Shown: positions 26,256 through 34,228 of the stretch, piece by piece
Layout: each line of letters starts with the position of its first letter
Position numbering within the stretch: the stretch's first letter is position 1
Source of the DNA: SIG440 sp045587485
Lineage (GTDB): Bacteria > Bacillota > Clostridia > Monoglobales > Monoglobaceae
NCBI GenBank assembly: GCA_045587485.1
Contig: JAZNCI010000044.1
Coordinates: 1 to 64,000 of the forward strand
Length of the DNA stretch: 64,000 nucleotides
Reading direction: 5' to 3'
Program-made: the position numbers and the translations under genes
The notes under the pieces: generated by a model
The model's database searches: none
What the model saw: the letters and a program-made list of their open reading frames with translations, nothing else
Told to the model about the DNA's origin: nothing

Positions 26256-26278
26256 TTAAATTCACCTCATAAAAAGTA

Positions 26279-26314
26279 TACCACAGCCAAATTCGAAATG
26301 CAACGGCTGTGGTA
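26279..26314 (-). terminator. Terminator of the LOG-family gene
   Basis: 10-bp stem TACCACAGCC/GGCTGTGGTA with a 16-nt loop, followed on the minus strand by a U-rich TACTTTTT just before the proA ribosome site. Confidence 0.7.
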
Positions 26315-26352
26315 AATTGTTTTTATATTATTTATAATTTGCTCATAAATAT

Positions 26353-26931
26353 TCAGCCTATGTGTTTCATTTCGTGAATATCAAAATCAGGGTCGATGTA
26401 ATTTTCGATATAATCAAGCATAGCAGAAATATCGTCAAAGGTATCGTAAAGCTGCATTGATGCCTGTTTCATAAAATGCAAATCAGCAGTACGCTGCATA
26501 AGGGTATTTATTATGTCATAATAGCCCAGTGTATTAAGCACCGCAATAGCTTTTGGGTGACGGTCAAGCTGTTTAAGGGTAAGAATTTCAAAAAATTCTT
26601 CATAGGTGCCTATTCCGCCGGGTGTCATAATAAAGGCATCGGCACGGTCCTCCATAATCTGCTTTCTCTCACGCATAGTTTCGGTATAAATAAATTCAGT
26701 ACACTTGTCATAAAGAACTCCGTCTACCTGAAAGAATGATGGAGCAACACCAATAATTTCACCGCCGCCACGGGTCATTCCACGGGCAACCGCCCCCATA
26801 AGGCCACAGGCACCGCCGCCATAAACCAAGGTGTGACCTCTCTTTGCCATTTCCTCGCCAAGAAGCTCTCCTGCTTCTATGTATTTTTTGGCAATTGCAT
26901 CACTTGATGCACCATAAACACATATATTCAT
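26353..26931 (-). CDS. LOG-family Rossmann protein (TIGR00730 type)
   Basis: 192 residues from the ATG at 26931. Motifs VYGGGACGLMGAVARGMTRGGG (about 40-60) and the family-defining PGGIGTYEEFFE (about 103-114) are intact. The family includes cytokinin-riboside phosphate phosphoribohydrolases, which cleave nucleoside monophosphates to base and ribose 5-phosphate. An upstream in-frame ATG at 26943 is only 2 nt from AGAAAGG and belongs to the repeated leader, so the later start is preferred. Preceded by structured leader copy A. Confidence 0.88.
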   Translation of the reverse strand: MNICVYGASSDAIAKKYIEAGELLGEEMAKRGHTLVYGGGACGLMGAVARGMTRGGGEIIGVAPSFFQVDGVLYDKCTEFIYTETMRERKQIMEDRADAFIMTPGGIGTYEEFFEILTLKQLDRHPKAIAVLNTLGYYDIINTLMQRTADLHFMKQASMQLYDTFDDISAMLDYIENYIDPDFDIHEMKHIG

Positions 26932-27112
26932 AAAAATTTCCATAGCCTTTCTGCCCACAAATAACAATAAAATTTATAATCCTTATCGTGGGCGGATAAG
27001 GCGTATAATGGAAATTTAGTCCATGTGCGTTTTGGCAAAGCCAAAATTTCGCACGGACTATCCAATCCGCCGGAGGCTGATAACGTGAAAAATCACGTTA
27101 TAAATACCTCCG
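26932..27112 (-). promoter_or_regulatory. Structured leader element, copy A
   Basis: Homologous to copy B (32933-33109). In minus-strand order: hairpin AACGTG/CACGTT (27082-27099); conserved GCCTCCGGCGGAT (27065-27077); variable three-tier arm with TAGTCC/GGACTA, GTGCG/CGCAC (AT bulge) and TTTTGGC/GCCAAAA; conserved AAATTTCCAT (27008-27017); ACGCC; hairpin CCTTATC/GATAAGG (26981-27001) whose loop GCCCAC can pair with GTGGGC (26953-26958); AGAAAGG; and ATGGAAATTT (26934-26943), complementary to 27008-27017, 2 nt before the LOG start codon. Reads as a cis-regulatory RNA; class unknown. Confidence 0.65.
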
Positions 27113-27120
27113 TTTCTTCA

Positions 27121-27414
27121 TTATATGCTAATTATATAATTGGGTGATAGAAAAGATGCAGTAAAAATCAATCTAACAACAAACCAATAATCACTTTCGT
27201 AACACTCTTTCAAGGCTATCTGAAACTTATTTATAAAGTCCGCTTTACTTGCCGCATAATTTGCCTCGTGAATATTGGCTCCAATGCTTGTGTCGCTCCT
27301 CAAAAGCTGATTTAACAGCACATTCCCTTTTCTGTTTTCCTTTATCTCTGTACACAGATTAACAATATCAACTGCAAATTGTTTTGATAAATCTACAAGT
27401 TTGTTTTCTTTCAT
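27121..27414 (-). pseudogene. S23/four-helix-bundle protein, probably truncated
   Basis: 97 residues. The first 75 match the S23-type four-helix-bundle family (23S rRNA intervening-sequence protein, PF05635): FAVDIVNLC, GNVLLNQLLRS-TSIGANIHEANYAASKADFINKFQIALKECYE. After YW the sequence becomes hydrophobic and unlike the family and stops about 20 residues short of the usual 115-120, so the fourth helix is lost or frame-shifted. It sits between the tandem hairpin array (upstream) and structured leader A (downstream). Confidence 0.7.
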
Positions 27415-27430
27415 ATCATTTCTCCATTTA

Positions 27431-27615
27431 ATGAATTGACAACTTCGTTGTCGTGAATTGGCATTCCGCCATGAATTCTCGCTTCACTCCATGAATTGAA
27501 TTGCCTTTATAATGCACGAAGTGCAATTCATGAGCCACAGGCTCAATTCATGAAATCGCAGATTTCAATTCACGCCGTAAGGCAATTCATTGATTTCAAG
27601 CCTTGCTTGAAATCA
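27431..27615. repeat. Tandem hairpin array with AATTCAT/ATGAATT spacers
   Basis: At least six short hairpins in a row, separated by AATTCAT or ATGAATT: GACAAC/GTTGTC, GGC/GCC, GCAC/GTGC, GAGCC/GGCTC, GAAATC/GATTTC, GCC/GGC and finally GATTTCAAG/CTTGAAATC. The hairpin sequences differ but length and spacing stay similar. It fills the gap between the divergent S23-type gene and the YnbB-like gene. Confidence 0.7.
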
Positions 27616-27643
27616 TTATAGCATAATTGCAACAAAAAATCAA

Positions 27644-27672
27644 TTGACTAATTTTGATAAATGGTGTATAAT
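27644..27672 (+). promoter_or_regulatory. Promoter of the YnbB-like gene
   Basis: TTGACT (27644-27649), 17-bp spacer, TATAAT (27667-27672), 22 bp before the ATG. Confidence 0.88.
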
Positions 27673-27694
27673 TCTTCCCTGGAGGCGTAAAAAA

Positions 27695-28987
27695 ATGGCA
27701 AAAGATAACATTTATTCTAAATTGGGTATCTGTGACGAGGTTTTTGACTTTGGCGAAAGAATAATCGAAAGCCTTAAAGACAGATTTCAGAATATAGACG
27801 AAACAGCAGAACATAATCAGATCAAGGTGATTTCTGCAATGCAGAAAAACCGTGTTGATGCAGCCTGCTTTAACGAATCAACAGGCTATGGCTATGACGA
27901 TGTGGGCCGTGATACCTTGGAACGGGTTTATGCCCACTGCTTTAATTGCGAGGATGCACTTGTGCGCCCTCAGATTACCTGCGGAACTCACGCTCTTGCC
28001 CTTGCCCTCAGCGCAAACCTGCGCCCCGGCGATGAGCTTCTCTCCCCGGTGGGCAAGCCCTATGACACTTTAGAAGGGGTAATTGGAATCCGCCCCACAA
28101 CAGGCTCACTTGCAGAATACGGCGTTACCTACCGTCAGGTTGACTTGCTGCCCGATGGTGGCTTTGACTGGGATGGAATAAAGAACGCCATTAACGAAAA
28201 AACACGTCTGGTTACAATCCAGAGGTCAAAGGGCTATCAAACCAGAAAGACCTTTTCGGTTGCTGAAATTGCAGAAATAATTAAATTTGTTAAAAGTATA
28301 AAACCCGATGTTCTTTGTATGGTGGATAACTGCTACGGAGAATTTGTTGAGAAAAATGAACCTTCAGACTTTGGTGCTGATATGATTGTTGGCTCTCTTA
28401 TCAAAAACCTTGGCGGCGGTCTTGCCCCCTCGGGCGGTTACATCTGCGGAACGCACGAGTGTATCGAGCGTTGCGGATACCGTCTTACCGCTCCCGGACT
28501 TGGCAAAGAGGTAGGCACAAATATGGGAATGATGAGGGCGTTCTACCAGGGGCTTTTTATGGCTCCCACAGTTGTGGCAGGGGCTCTTAAAGGGGCAATT
28601 TTTGCGGCAAACATATACGAGAGATTGGGGTTTCGGGTTGTTCCTGACGGCACAGAATCAAGGCACGATATAATTCAGGCGGTGGAGCTTGGTACTGCAG
28701 AGGGTGTTATTGCCTTTTGTGAGGGTATTCAGGCGGCGGCGCCCGTTGACAGTTATGTTACCCCGGTGCCCGGTGATATGCCCGGCTATGAATCCCAGGT
28801 TATTATGGCAGCAGGCGCTTTTGTTCAGGGCTCTTCAATTGAGCTTAGTGCAGATGCACCCCTACGCGCGCCTTATGCGGTTTATTTTCAGGGCGGAATT
28901 ACCTGGTATCACGCAAAACTTGGAATTTTAATGTCTGTCCAGAAAATGGTTGATAAGGGGCTTATAAATACAGAAAATTTAAAATAG
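27695..28987 (+). CDS. Methionine gamma-lyase family / YnbB-like PLP protein
   Basis: 430 residues from the ATG at 27695 behind TGGAGG. PLP fold type I family PF06838 (also named aluminium resistance protein). The C-x-V/MVDNCYGEFVE strand (about residues 210-220) supplies the cofactor Asp, and the PLP lysine is expected in GSLIKNLGGGLAPSGGYICG (about 232-251). The family is cytosolic; its reaction in Firmicutes is poorly defined. It is followed at once by the SCIFF locus, although SCIFF has its own promoter. Confidence 0.88.
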   Translation: MAKDNIYSKLGICDEVFDFGERIIESLKDRFQNIDETAEHNQIKVISAMQKNRVDAACFNESTGYGYDDVGRDTLERVYAHCFNCEDALVRPQITCGTHALALALSANLRPGDELLSPVGKPYDTLEGVIGIRPTTGSLAEYGVTYRQVDLLPDGGFDWDGIKNAINEKTRLVTIQRSKGYQTRKTFSVAEIAEIIKFVKSIKPDVLCMVDNCYGEFVEKNEPSDFGADMIVGSLIKNLGGGLAPSGGYICGTHECIERCGYRLTAPGLGKEVGTNMGMMRAFYQGLFMAPTVVAGALKGAIFAANIYERLGFRVVPDGTESRHDIIQAVELGTAEGVIAFCEGIQAAAPVDSYVTPVPGDMPGYESQVIMAAGAFVQGSSIELSADAPLRAPYAVYFQGGITWYHAKLGILMSVQKMVDKGLINTENLK

Positions 28988-28990
28988 CTA

Positions 28991-29019
28991 TTGATTTTTG
29001 GGAAATATAATGGTATAAT
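28991..29019 (+). promoter_or_regulatory. Promoter of the SCIFF locus
   Basis: TTGATT (28991-28996), 17-bp spacer, TATAAT (29014-29019), about 42 bp before the SCIFF start. Confidence 0.8.
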
Positions 29020-29060
29020 GTTCTAAATTATAAAATTAAATAAATTCGGAGGATATAATA

Positions 29061-29207
29061 ATGAGCAGAATCAAGACAATCGAAACAAGAAATATCGAAA
29101 AGTCAGTTAAGAACGGCGGCTGCGGCGAATGCCAGGCATCATGTCAGTCAGCTTGCAAAACTTCTTGCGGTGTTGCAAATCAGAAGTGCGAAAACGCTGA
29201 AAGATAA
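29061..29207 (+). CDS. scfA: SCIFF peptide precursor (six cysteines in forty-five)
   Basis: 48 residues, too short for most gene callers. Start MSRIKTIETRN, then the hallmark GGCGECQASCQSACKTSC followed by VANQKC: six Cys within about 24 residues. It is nearly invariant in Clostridia. The adjacent radical SAM enzyme installs thioether links between Cys and acceptor residues. CGGAGG precedes the ATG. Biological role of the mature product is unknown. Confidence 0.97.
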   Translation: MSRIKTIETRNIEKSVKNGGCGECQASCQSACKTSCGVANQKCENAER

Positions 29208-29217
29208 AACTGATACA

Positions 29218-29248
29218 AACCGCTGTCGGAAGGCAGCGGTTAATTTTT
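29218..29248 (+). terminator. Attenuator between SCIFF and its maturase
   Basis: 8-bp stem AACCGCTG/CAGCGGTT followed by AATTTTTT, 10 bp after the SCIFF stop and 20 bp before the maturase start. It would give much more precursor than enzyme transcript. Confidence 0.75.
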
Positions 29249-29268
29249 TGTAAAATAAGGAGCTAAAG

Positions 29269-30642
29269 ATGGTTCATCAGTATAAATTAAACGGATATAA
29301 CATTGTTCTGGACACCGCAAGCGGTGCTGTTCACGTTGTGGACGAGGTAGCCTACGACATAATTGAGATGTATACGGAAAAGTCAACCGAGGAAATTATC
29401 GGGGCGATTATGGAAAAATACGGACACCTTGAGGACGTGAACGAGGATGAAATTCTTGAATGTATCGGGGATGTAAAGAGTCTTGAAGAACAGGGAAAGC
29501 TTTTTAGCCAAGATGTGTATGAGGAGCTTGCAAAGAACTATAAAAACAATTCCAATGTAATCAAGGCCCTTTGTATTCATATTGCCCACACCTGCAACCT
29601 TAACTGTTCATATTGCTTTGCCAGTCAGGGCAAGTATCAGGGCGAGCGTGCCCTTATGAGCTTTGAGGTGGGCAAGCAGGCATTTGATTTTCTTATTAAA
29701 AATTCCGGAACCAGAAAAAATCTGGAGGTTGACTTCTTCGGAGGCGAACCTCTTATGAACTGGGACGTTGTGGTGGATTTGGTGAAATATGCCCGTTCAA
29801 TCGAAAAGGAGCATAACAAAAACTTCCGCTTTACTCTCACCACCAACGGAATGTTACTTGACGAGGACAAGTTTGAATTCCTGAACAAGGAAATGAGCAA
29901 TGTAGTTCTCAGCCTTGACGGCAGACCTCATATTCATGACCATTTCCGCAAGGATTATCAGGGAAACGGCAGTTATGACGTGATTCTTCCGAAATTCAAG
30001 AAGTTCATTGAAAGCCGTGGCGGCAAGGATTATTATATGAGGGGTACATTCACCCACAACAATACAGATTTTGTGAAGGATATTCTGCATATGGCAGACC
30101 TGGGCTTTAACGAGCTTAGTATGGAGCCTGTTGTTTGTCCCCCCGGCGACCCTTATGCCCTGACCGAGGAAGACAAGCCCATTCTTTTTGAACAGTATGA
30201 GCTCCTGGCAAAGGAAATGATAAAGCGCAGAAGGGACGGAAAGCCCTTCACCTTCTATCACTATATGCTGGATTTGAAGAACGGACCTTGTATCTATAAA
30301 CGTATAACCGGTTGCGGGTCGGGAACAGAATACATGGCTGTTACCCCCTGGGGCGAGCTTTATCCCTGCCACCAGTTTGTGGGTGATGAAAAATATAGTC
30401 TTGGAAACATCTGGGACGGTGTCACAAAGCCCGATGTTCAGGAGGAGTTTCGCCATTGCAACGCATATTCACGCAAGGAATGTAACGACTGCTGGGCAAA
30501 GATGTATTGTTCCGGCGGCTGTGCGGCAAATTCCTACCATTCAACAGGAAGCGTTATGGGCGTTTATGAATACGGCTGTGAACTGTTTAAAAAGAGAATT
30601 GAATGTGCAGTCATGATGCAGATTGCAGAAGAAGAAGTCTGA
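29269..30642 (+). CDS. scfB: SCIFF radical SAM maturase
   Basis: 457 residues. An N-terminal peptide-recognition-like domain (about 1-95) precedes the radical SAM cluster C109xxxC113xxC116 in HTCNLNCSYCF. A SPASM domain follows: CGSGTEY, YPCHQF, then CNAYSRKECNDCWAKMYCSGGC, which holds two auxiliary 4Fe-4S clusters. It uses SAM radical chemistry to form Cys thioether crosslinks in the SCIFF peptide. AAGGAGC precedes the ATG. Confidence 0.97.
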   Translation: MVHQYKLNGYNIVLDTASGAVHVVDEVAYDIIEMYTEKSTEEIIGAIMEKYGHLEDVNEDEILECIGDVKSLEEQGKLFSQDVYEELAKNYKNNSNVIKALCIHIAHTCNLNCSYCFASQGKYQGERALMSFEVGKQAFDFLIKNSGTRKNLEVDFFGGEPLMNWDVVVDLVKYARSIEKEHNKNFRFTLTTNGMLLDEDKFEFLNKEMSNVVLSLDGRPHIHDHFRKDYQGNGSYDVILPKFKKFIESRGGKDYYMRGTFTHNNTDFVKDILHMADLGFNELSMEPVVCPPGDPYALTEEDKPILFEQYELLAKEMIKRRRDGKPFTFYHYMLDLKNGPCIYKRITGCGSGTEYMAVTPWGELYPCHQFVGDEKYSLGNIWDGVTKPDVQEEFRHCNAYSRKECNDCWAKMYCSGGCAANSYHSTGSVMGVYEYGCELFKKRIECAVMMQIAEEEV

Positions 30643-30675
30643 ACAAATTTTTTGACAGACTTCGGAGGGCGGAAA

Positions 30676-32001
30676 ATGAAAACTCCAATAGCGGATTTTG
30701 TGAAAAATTACATAGACGGTAAAAAGGCACGGTTTCATATGCCGGGGCACAAGGGAAAAGCTATTCTCGGCTGTGAGGAATCTGATATCACCGAAATCAA
30801 TGGTGCGGATGTTCTTGGCGAGGCCCAAGGGATAATCGGCGAAAGCGAAGAAAATGCAACCACCCTTTTCGGAACCGGTCACAGCTTTTATGTTACCCAA
30901 GGGTCAACCACCGCCATTTGCGCTATGCTTGCTCTTGTGAAGGCGGCAAAGGGCAGAACCACAATACTTGCGGCAAGGAATGTGCACAAGGCTTTTGTCA
31001 ACGCCTGCGCGCTCCTTGATATTGATGCGGATTGGCTGATGCCTGATGATTTTTCCAACATACTGGAATGCAAAATTACAGCCCAAACGGTGGAAGAAAA
31101 ACTTAAAAACCATCCCAAACCCCGGGCTGTATATCTCACATCCCCCGATTATCTGGGGAATATTCAGGATATACACGGAATTTCACAGGTGTGCAAAAAA
31201 TATGGTGTTCCGCTTTTGGTGGACAATGCCCACGGCGCATACCTGAAGTTTCTTGATGAAAGTCGTCATCCCATTGATCTGGGTGCCACAATGTGCTGCG
31301 ATTCTGCGCACAAGACTCTCCACGTGCTGACGGGCGGTGCTTATCTTCACATTTCAAAGGATGCACCAAAAAAGTATACAGAGAATGCACGCAGTAAAAT
31401 CGCGTTGTTTTCATCCACCAGTCCTTCGTACCTTATATTGCAGTCCCTTGATTTGTGCAATGCATATCTTGATGAGGGTTACAGAGCGGAGCTTTCTGAA
31501 TGTATAAAACGTGTAGATGCAGTAAAAGAATTTTTGACAAAGAAGGGCTTTGCTCTTGAAAAAGGTGAGCCTTTGAAAATAACGTTCAATGTCCGAAAGT
31601 CGGGGTATTCCGGCGAGAAATTAGCGGAAATTTTGCGTCACTGCGGCATTGAGCCGGAATTTTATGACAAAGATTTTCTGGTTCTTATGGCAACACCCCA
31701 AAACAGCTTTGACGATTTTGAACGGTTGACAAATGCATTTTCACATATTGAAATAGGTCTGGCGGTAAAAGAAAGGCCTGTGCCTTTGGACAGACCGGTG
31801 ACAAAAATGACAATCCGAGAGGCGGTCTTTGCCGATACCGAAACTGTATCTGTAAAAGATGCTGTGGGCAGAATTTGTGCCGAGCTTACCGTTTCTTGTC
31901 CCCCTGCAGTGCCCATTGCAGTCAGCGGCGAGGAAATAACCGAAAGTATTGCAGCCCTGTTTGAATATTACGGAACAGATGAAATCCGTGTAGTTACATA
32001 A
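30676..32001 (+). CDS. Orn/Lys/Arg decarboxylase-like PLP enzyme
   Basis: 441 residues from the ATG at 30676 behind GGAGGGCGG; an earlier in-frame start would lie ahead of that site. RFHMPGHKG opening, substrate/cofactor Asp in PLLVDNAHGAY (about 185), and the PLP lysine in CDSAHKTLHVLTGGAYL (about 220). Short (SpeA/CadA/YaaO-type) clostridial form, making a polyamine precursor from a basic amino acid; the exact substrate is not evident. It follows scfB by 33 bp and is likely co-transcribed. Confidence 0.9.
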   Translation: MKTPIADFVKNYIDGKKARFHMPGHKGKAILGCEESDITEINGADVLGEAQGIIGESEENATTLFGTGHSFYVTQGSTTAICAMLALVKAAKGRTTILAARNVHKAFVNACALLDIDADWLMPDDFSNILECKITAQTVEEKLKNHPKPRAVYLTSPDYLGNIQDIHGISQVCKKYGVPLLVDNAHGAYLKFLDESRHPIDLGATMCCDSAHKTLHVLTGGAYLHISKDAPKKYTENARSKIALFSSTSPSYLILQSLDLCNAYLDEGYRAELSECIKRVDAVKEFLTKKGFALEKGEPLKITFNVRKSGYSGEKLAEILRHCGIEPEFYDKDFLVLMATPQNSFDDFERLTNAFSHIEIGLAVKERPVPLDRPVTKMTIREAVFADTETVSVKDAVGRICAELTVSCPPAVPIAVSGEEITESIAALFEYYGTDEIRVVT

Positions 32002-32004
32002 ATC

Positions 32005-32039
32005 AAAAAAGTTCAAATGCTATGCATTTGAACTTTTTT
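32005..32039. terminator. Bidirectional terminator
   Basis: Perfect palindrome AAAAAAGTTCAAATGC/GCATTTGAACTTTTTT with loop tat between the convergent decarboxylase and hsp33 genes; poly-U follows in both directions. Confidence 0.92.
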
Positions 32040-32047
32040 ATATACCA

Positions 32048-32932
32048 CTATCTTTTCGCCTTGTTTAGCATTTCTTCAAGCTGTGCCTTATCATAGGTAT
32101 AACCCTTGTTGCAGAACTGACATACAATCTCTGCCTCGCCCTGCTCGTCGATTATGTCCTGAATTTCCTTTTTGCCAAGACTGATAATTGCACGGCGCAT
32201 CCGCTCGTCGCAGCAATCACAACGATATGCGACTTCCTTTTCTTCAAGAATTTCAATTTCAAAATCCTTCATAACTCTGCGGATAAGTGCCTCGTTTGAC
32301 AAGCCTTCCTCCAAAAGTGCGGTAACGCTCGAAAGACTCTCTGCCGCCTTTTCAAACTTTTTCAGGTTAAATTCGTCACAGTCGGGCATAATCTGTACAA
32401 TAAATCCCCCCGCCTGCTTGACAGAATAATCTCTGTCCACCAGAACGCCCAAAGCCACAAGGCTTGGAACCTGCTCGGACTGTGCAAAATAAAAGGCAAG
32501 GTCATCACCGATTTCGCCTGTCTGAATGGGTACCTGTCCAACGTAAGGCTCACGCATATTCATATCCTTGACAACGCTTAAATAACCCTCTCTGCCTATA
32601 CCGCCGCCAACATCCAGTTTGCCCAGAGAGTTCAGCGGAAGCTCTGCTGTGGGATTTTCGATATACCCCTTAACATCGCCATCGGAATTTGCAACGGCAA
32701 TAACTCTGCCCAATGGTCCGTCACCCTTCATCTGAAGTGTCAGGGAGGTGTTTTCGTCCTTGAGCATAGCCCCCATAAGGGTTGCTCCCGTCAGAAGTCT
32801 GCCCAGCGCCGCCGTACCTGTTGGCATGGTGCTGTGAAAGTCCTTTGCCGCCTGAACAATATTTTTTGAATTTACTGCATATATTCTTATAAGTCCGTTT
32901 TTTGTAACCGCAATGGTCAGTTTGTCTGTCAT
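32048..32932 (-). CDS. hslO: Redox-regulated chaperone Hsp33
   Basis: 294 residues from the ATG at 32932. N-terminal Hsp33 domain (MPTGTAALGRLLTGATLMGAMLK, about 32-54; GPLGRVIAVANSDGDVKGYIENP) and C-terminal zinc switch CDC...CQFC (about 238-271). Zinc release on oxidation activates holdase function against unfolded proteins. An apparent N-terminal extension (to 32983) is encoded by structured leader B and resembles the one before the LOG gene, so it is rejected. Confidence 0.95.
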   Translation of the reverse strand: MTDKLTIAVTKNGLIRIYAVNSKNIVQAAKDFHSTMPTGTAALGRLLTGATLMGAMLKDENTSLTLQMKGDGPLGRVIAVANSDGDVKGYIENPTAELPLNSLGKLDVGGGIGREGYLSVVKDMNMREPYVGQVPIQTGEIGDDLAFYFAQSEQVPSLVALGVLVDRDYSVKQAGGFIVQIMPDCDEFNLKKFEKAAESLSSVTALLEEGLSNEALIRRVMKDFEIEILEEKEVAYRCDCCDERMRRAIISLGKKEIQDIIDEQGEAEIVCQFCNKGYTYDKAQLEEMLNKAKR

Positions 32933-33109
32933 AATAATTTCCATAGCCTTTCTGCACACAAATAGTAATTTAAAAACACTCAAACCTTATCGTGGGCAGA
33001 TAAGGCGTGTAGTGGAAATTATGCACATCGCCGTTTCGCCCCATATATGGGGCGAAAATTTCGGCGGTGCAATTAAATCCGCCGGAGGCTTAACGTGATT
33101 TTTCACGTT
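32933..33109 (-). promoter_or_regulatory. Structured leader element, copy B
   Basis: Homologue of copy A. Minus-strand order: hairpin 33092-33109; GCCTCCGGCGGAT (33077-33089); variable arm TGCAC/GTGCA, CGCCG/CGGCG (AT bulge) and TTTCGCCCC/GGGGCGAAA; ATAATTTCCA (33013-33022); ACGCC; CCTTATC/GATAAGG hairpin (32985-33005) with loop complementary (7 of 8) to 32952-32959; AGAAAGG; and TGGAAATTAT (32934-32943), complementary to 33013-33022, 2 nt before the hsp33 start. Every tier of the arm differs from A yet pairs. Confidence 0.65.
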
Positions 33110-33130
33110 ATTTCCTTCCTTTAAAGCAGA

Positions 33131-33154
33131 AAATCGGCTCAAAAGAGCCGATTT
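33131..33154 (-). terminator. Terminator of the cold-shock gene
   Basis: 10-bp stem AAATCGGCTC/GAGCCGATTT with loop aaaa, 28 bp past the csp stop on the minus strand. Confidence 0.8.
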
Positions 33155-33182
33155 GTTTTATTCATCGTATATGTTTAAGGAA

Positions 33183-33383
33183 TTACACGCGTGTAACGTT
33201 TGCCGCCTGCGGTCCCTTAGCTCCTTCAACAACTTCAAATTCAACTTCTGCGCCTTCTTCCAAGGTCTTGTAGCCGTCCATGGTAATAGCTGAAAAATGA
33301 ACAAATACGTCTGTTCCTTCTTCTGTTTCGATAAAGCCGAAGCCCTTTTCAGCATTGAACCATTTAACTTTGCCTTTTTGCAT
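33183..33383 (-). CDS. Cold-shock protein, CspA family
   Basis: 66 residues from the ATG at 33383 behind TTGGAGGA. OB fold with both RNA-binding motifs, KGFGFIE (RNP1) and VFVHF (RNP2). It binds single-stranded RNA and melts secondary structure. Own promoter and terminator. Confidence 0.96.
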   Translation of the reverse strand: MQKGKVKWFNAEKGFGFIETEEGTDVFVHFSAITMDGYKTLEEGAEVEFEVVEGAKGPQAANVTRV

Positions 33384-33446
33384 AAAATGTTCCTCCAATT
33401 TCTAGTCTGACAGTAGTTTTTTCAACTATCTGTTGTCCACCGAATT

Positions 33447-33475
33447 AGTATATCATTATTCCCATTTTCTGTCAA
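33447..33475 (-). promoter_or_regulatory. Promoter of the cold-shock gene
   Basis: Minus strand TTGACA (33470-33475), 17-bp spacer, TATACT (33447-33452); about 60-nt leader. The -35 lies inside the last codons of the methyltransferase gene. Confidence 0.85.
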
Positions 33476-34215
33476 CACATTTTTTTGGAAACCACGAAAA
33501 AAATTCTCTCGTCGCAGTCGTCTGCAGTCGCAAATTCAAAGGGTTTGTAAATTCCTGTCACATCAAGGTCTGCACCCTTTACGGCATCTGTAATTTCCGC
33601 AACAGTATAGGCTCTTTCCTGCTGAAATTCGTCAAATCTTATATAGCTGCCCTCATCTCCCTCACAGAAAAATGTAAGTTCAAAATCACATATCTTTGTT
33701 TCCTCGCAAAATTCGCTTTGCCAGACATAAAAGATACCCTGCTCGTCATTGACAAAGGTGTTGCCACCTAAAATGTTTTTCAGCTTGTGGGCGCTGTTTG
33801 TATCAAAAATAAACACGCCGCCGGGGTTAAGATAGTTGTGAACATGCCTGAAAAGCTCCTTTAAATCATCATAATCGGTGATATAATTAACGCCGTCAAG
33901 AGCACACACAATTGCATCAACCGTGCCGAAAAGCTCCATCTCGCACATATCCTGACAGAGAAACAATATCTCACGGTTTGCCTCGTACGCCTTGTCCCTT
34001 GCAATGTTCAGCATCTCCACCGACATATCAAGACCAATCATATCATAGCCCCGCTCTGCCATAGGAAGAGTGATATTACCCGTTCCGCAGGCAAGGTCAA
34101 GAACAAGCTCGGGTTTCTTGCCCAGCTTTTTAAAAATCTCTTCATAAAAATCAACAAATCTGTTGTAATCCGCATCCTGCAGTTTGTCATAAACCTGTGC
34201 AAAATCATTATACAT
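33472..34215 (-). CDS. Class I SAM-dependent methyltransferase
   Basis: 247 residues, Rossmann-like methyltransferase fold: motif I LVLDLACGTGNITLPMAERG (about 37-56), acidic post-I residue in DMIGLDMS, and motif IV-like VDAIVCALDGVNYI (about 98-111). Resembles small-molecule methyltransferases of the YodH/UbiE-like group; acceptor unknown. It starts 13 bp after pcrA and is probably the tail of the iscS-iscU-mnmA-pcrA transcript. Confidence 0.87.
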   Translation of the reverse strand: MYNDFAQVYDKLQDADYNRFVDFYEEIFKKLGKKPELVLDLACGTGNITLPMAERGYDMIGLDMSVEMLNIARDKAYEANREILFLCQDMCEMELFGTVDAIVCALDGVNYITDYDDLKELFRHVHNYLNPGGVFIFDTNSAHKLKNILGGNTFVNDEQGIFYVWQSEFCEETKICDFELTFFCEGDEGSYIRFDEFQQERAYTVAEITDAVKGADLDVTGIYKPFEFATADDCDERIFFVVSKKMC

Positions 34216-34228
34216 AAGGTATCACCAC

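Noticed and set aside
26932..27112. T-box, S-box (SAM-I), ykoK, c-di-GMP or THF riboswitch
   Set aside because: None of the hallmark core sequences of these classes (for example AGGGTGGNACCGCG of T-boxes) is present.
32933..32983. N-terminal extension of Hsp33 (and the similar one of the LOG protein at 26932-26967)
   Set aside because: The extension is encoded by the repeated leader element, is shared by two unrelated proteins and is absent from both families.
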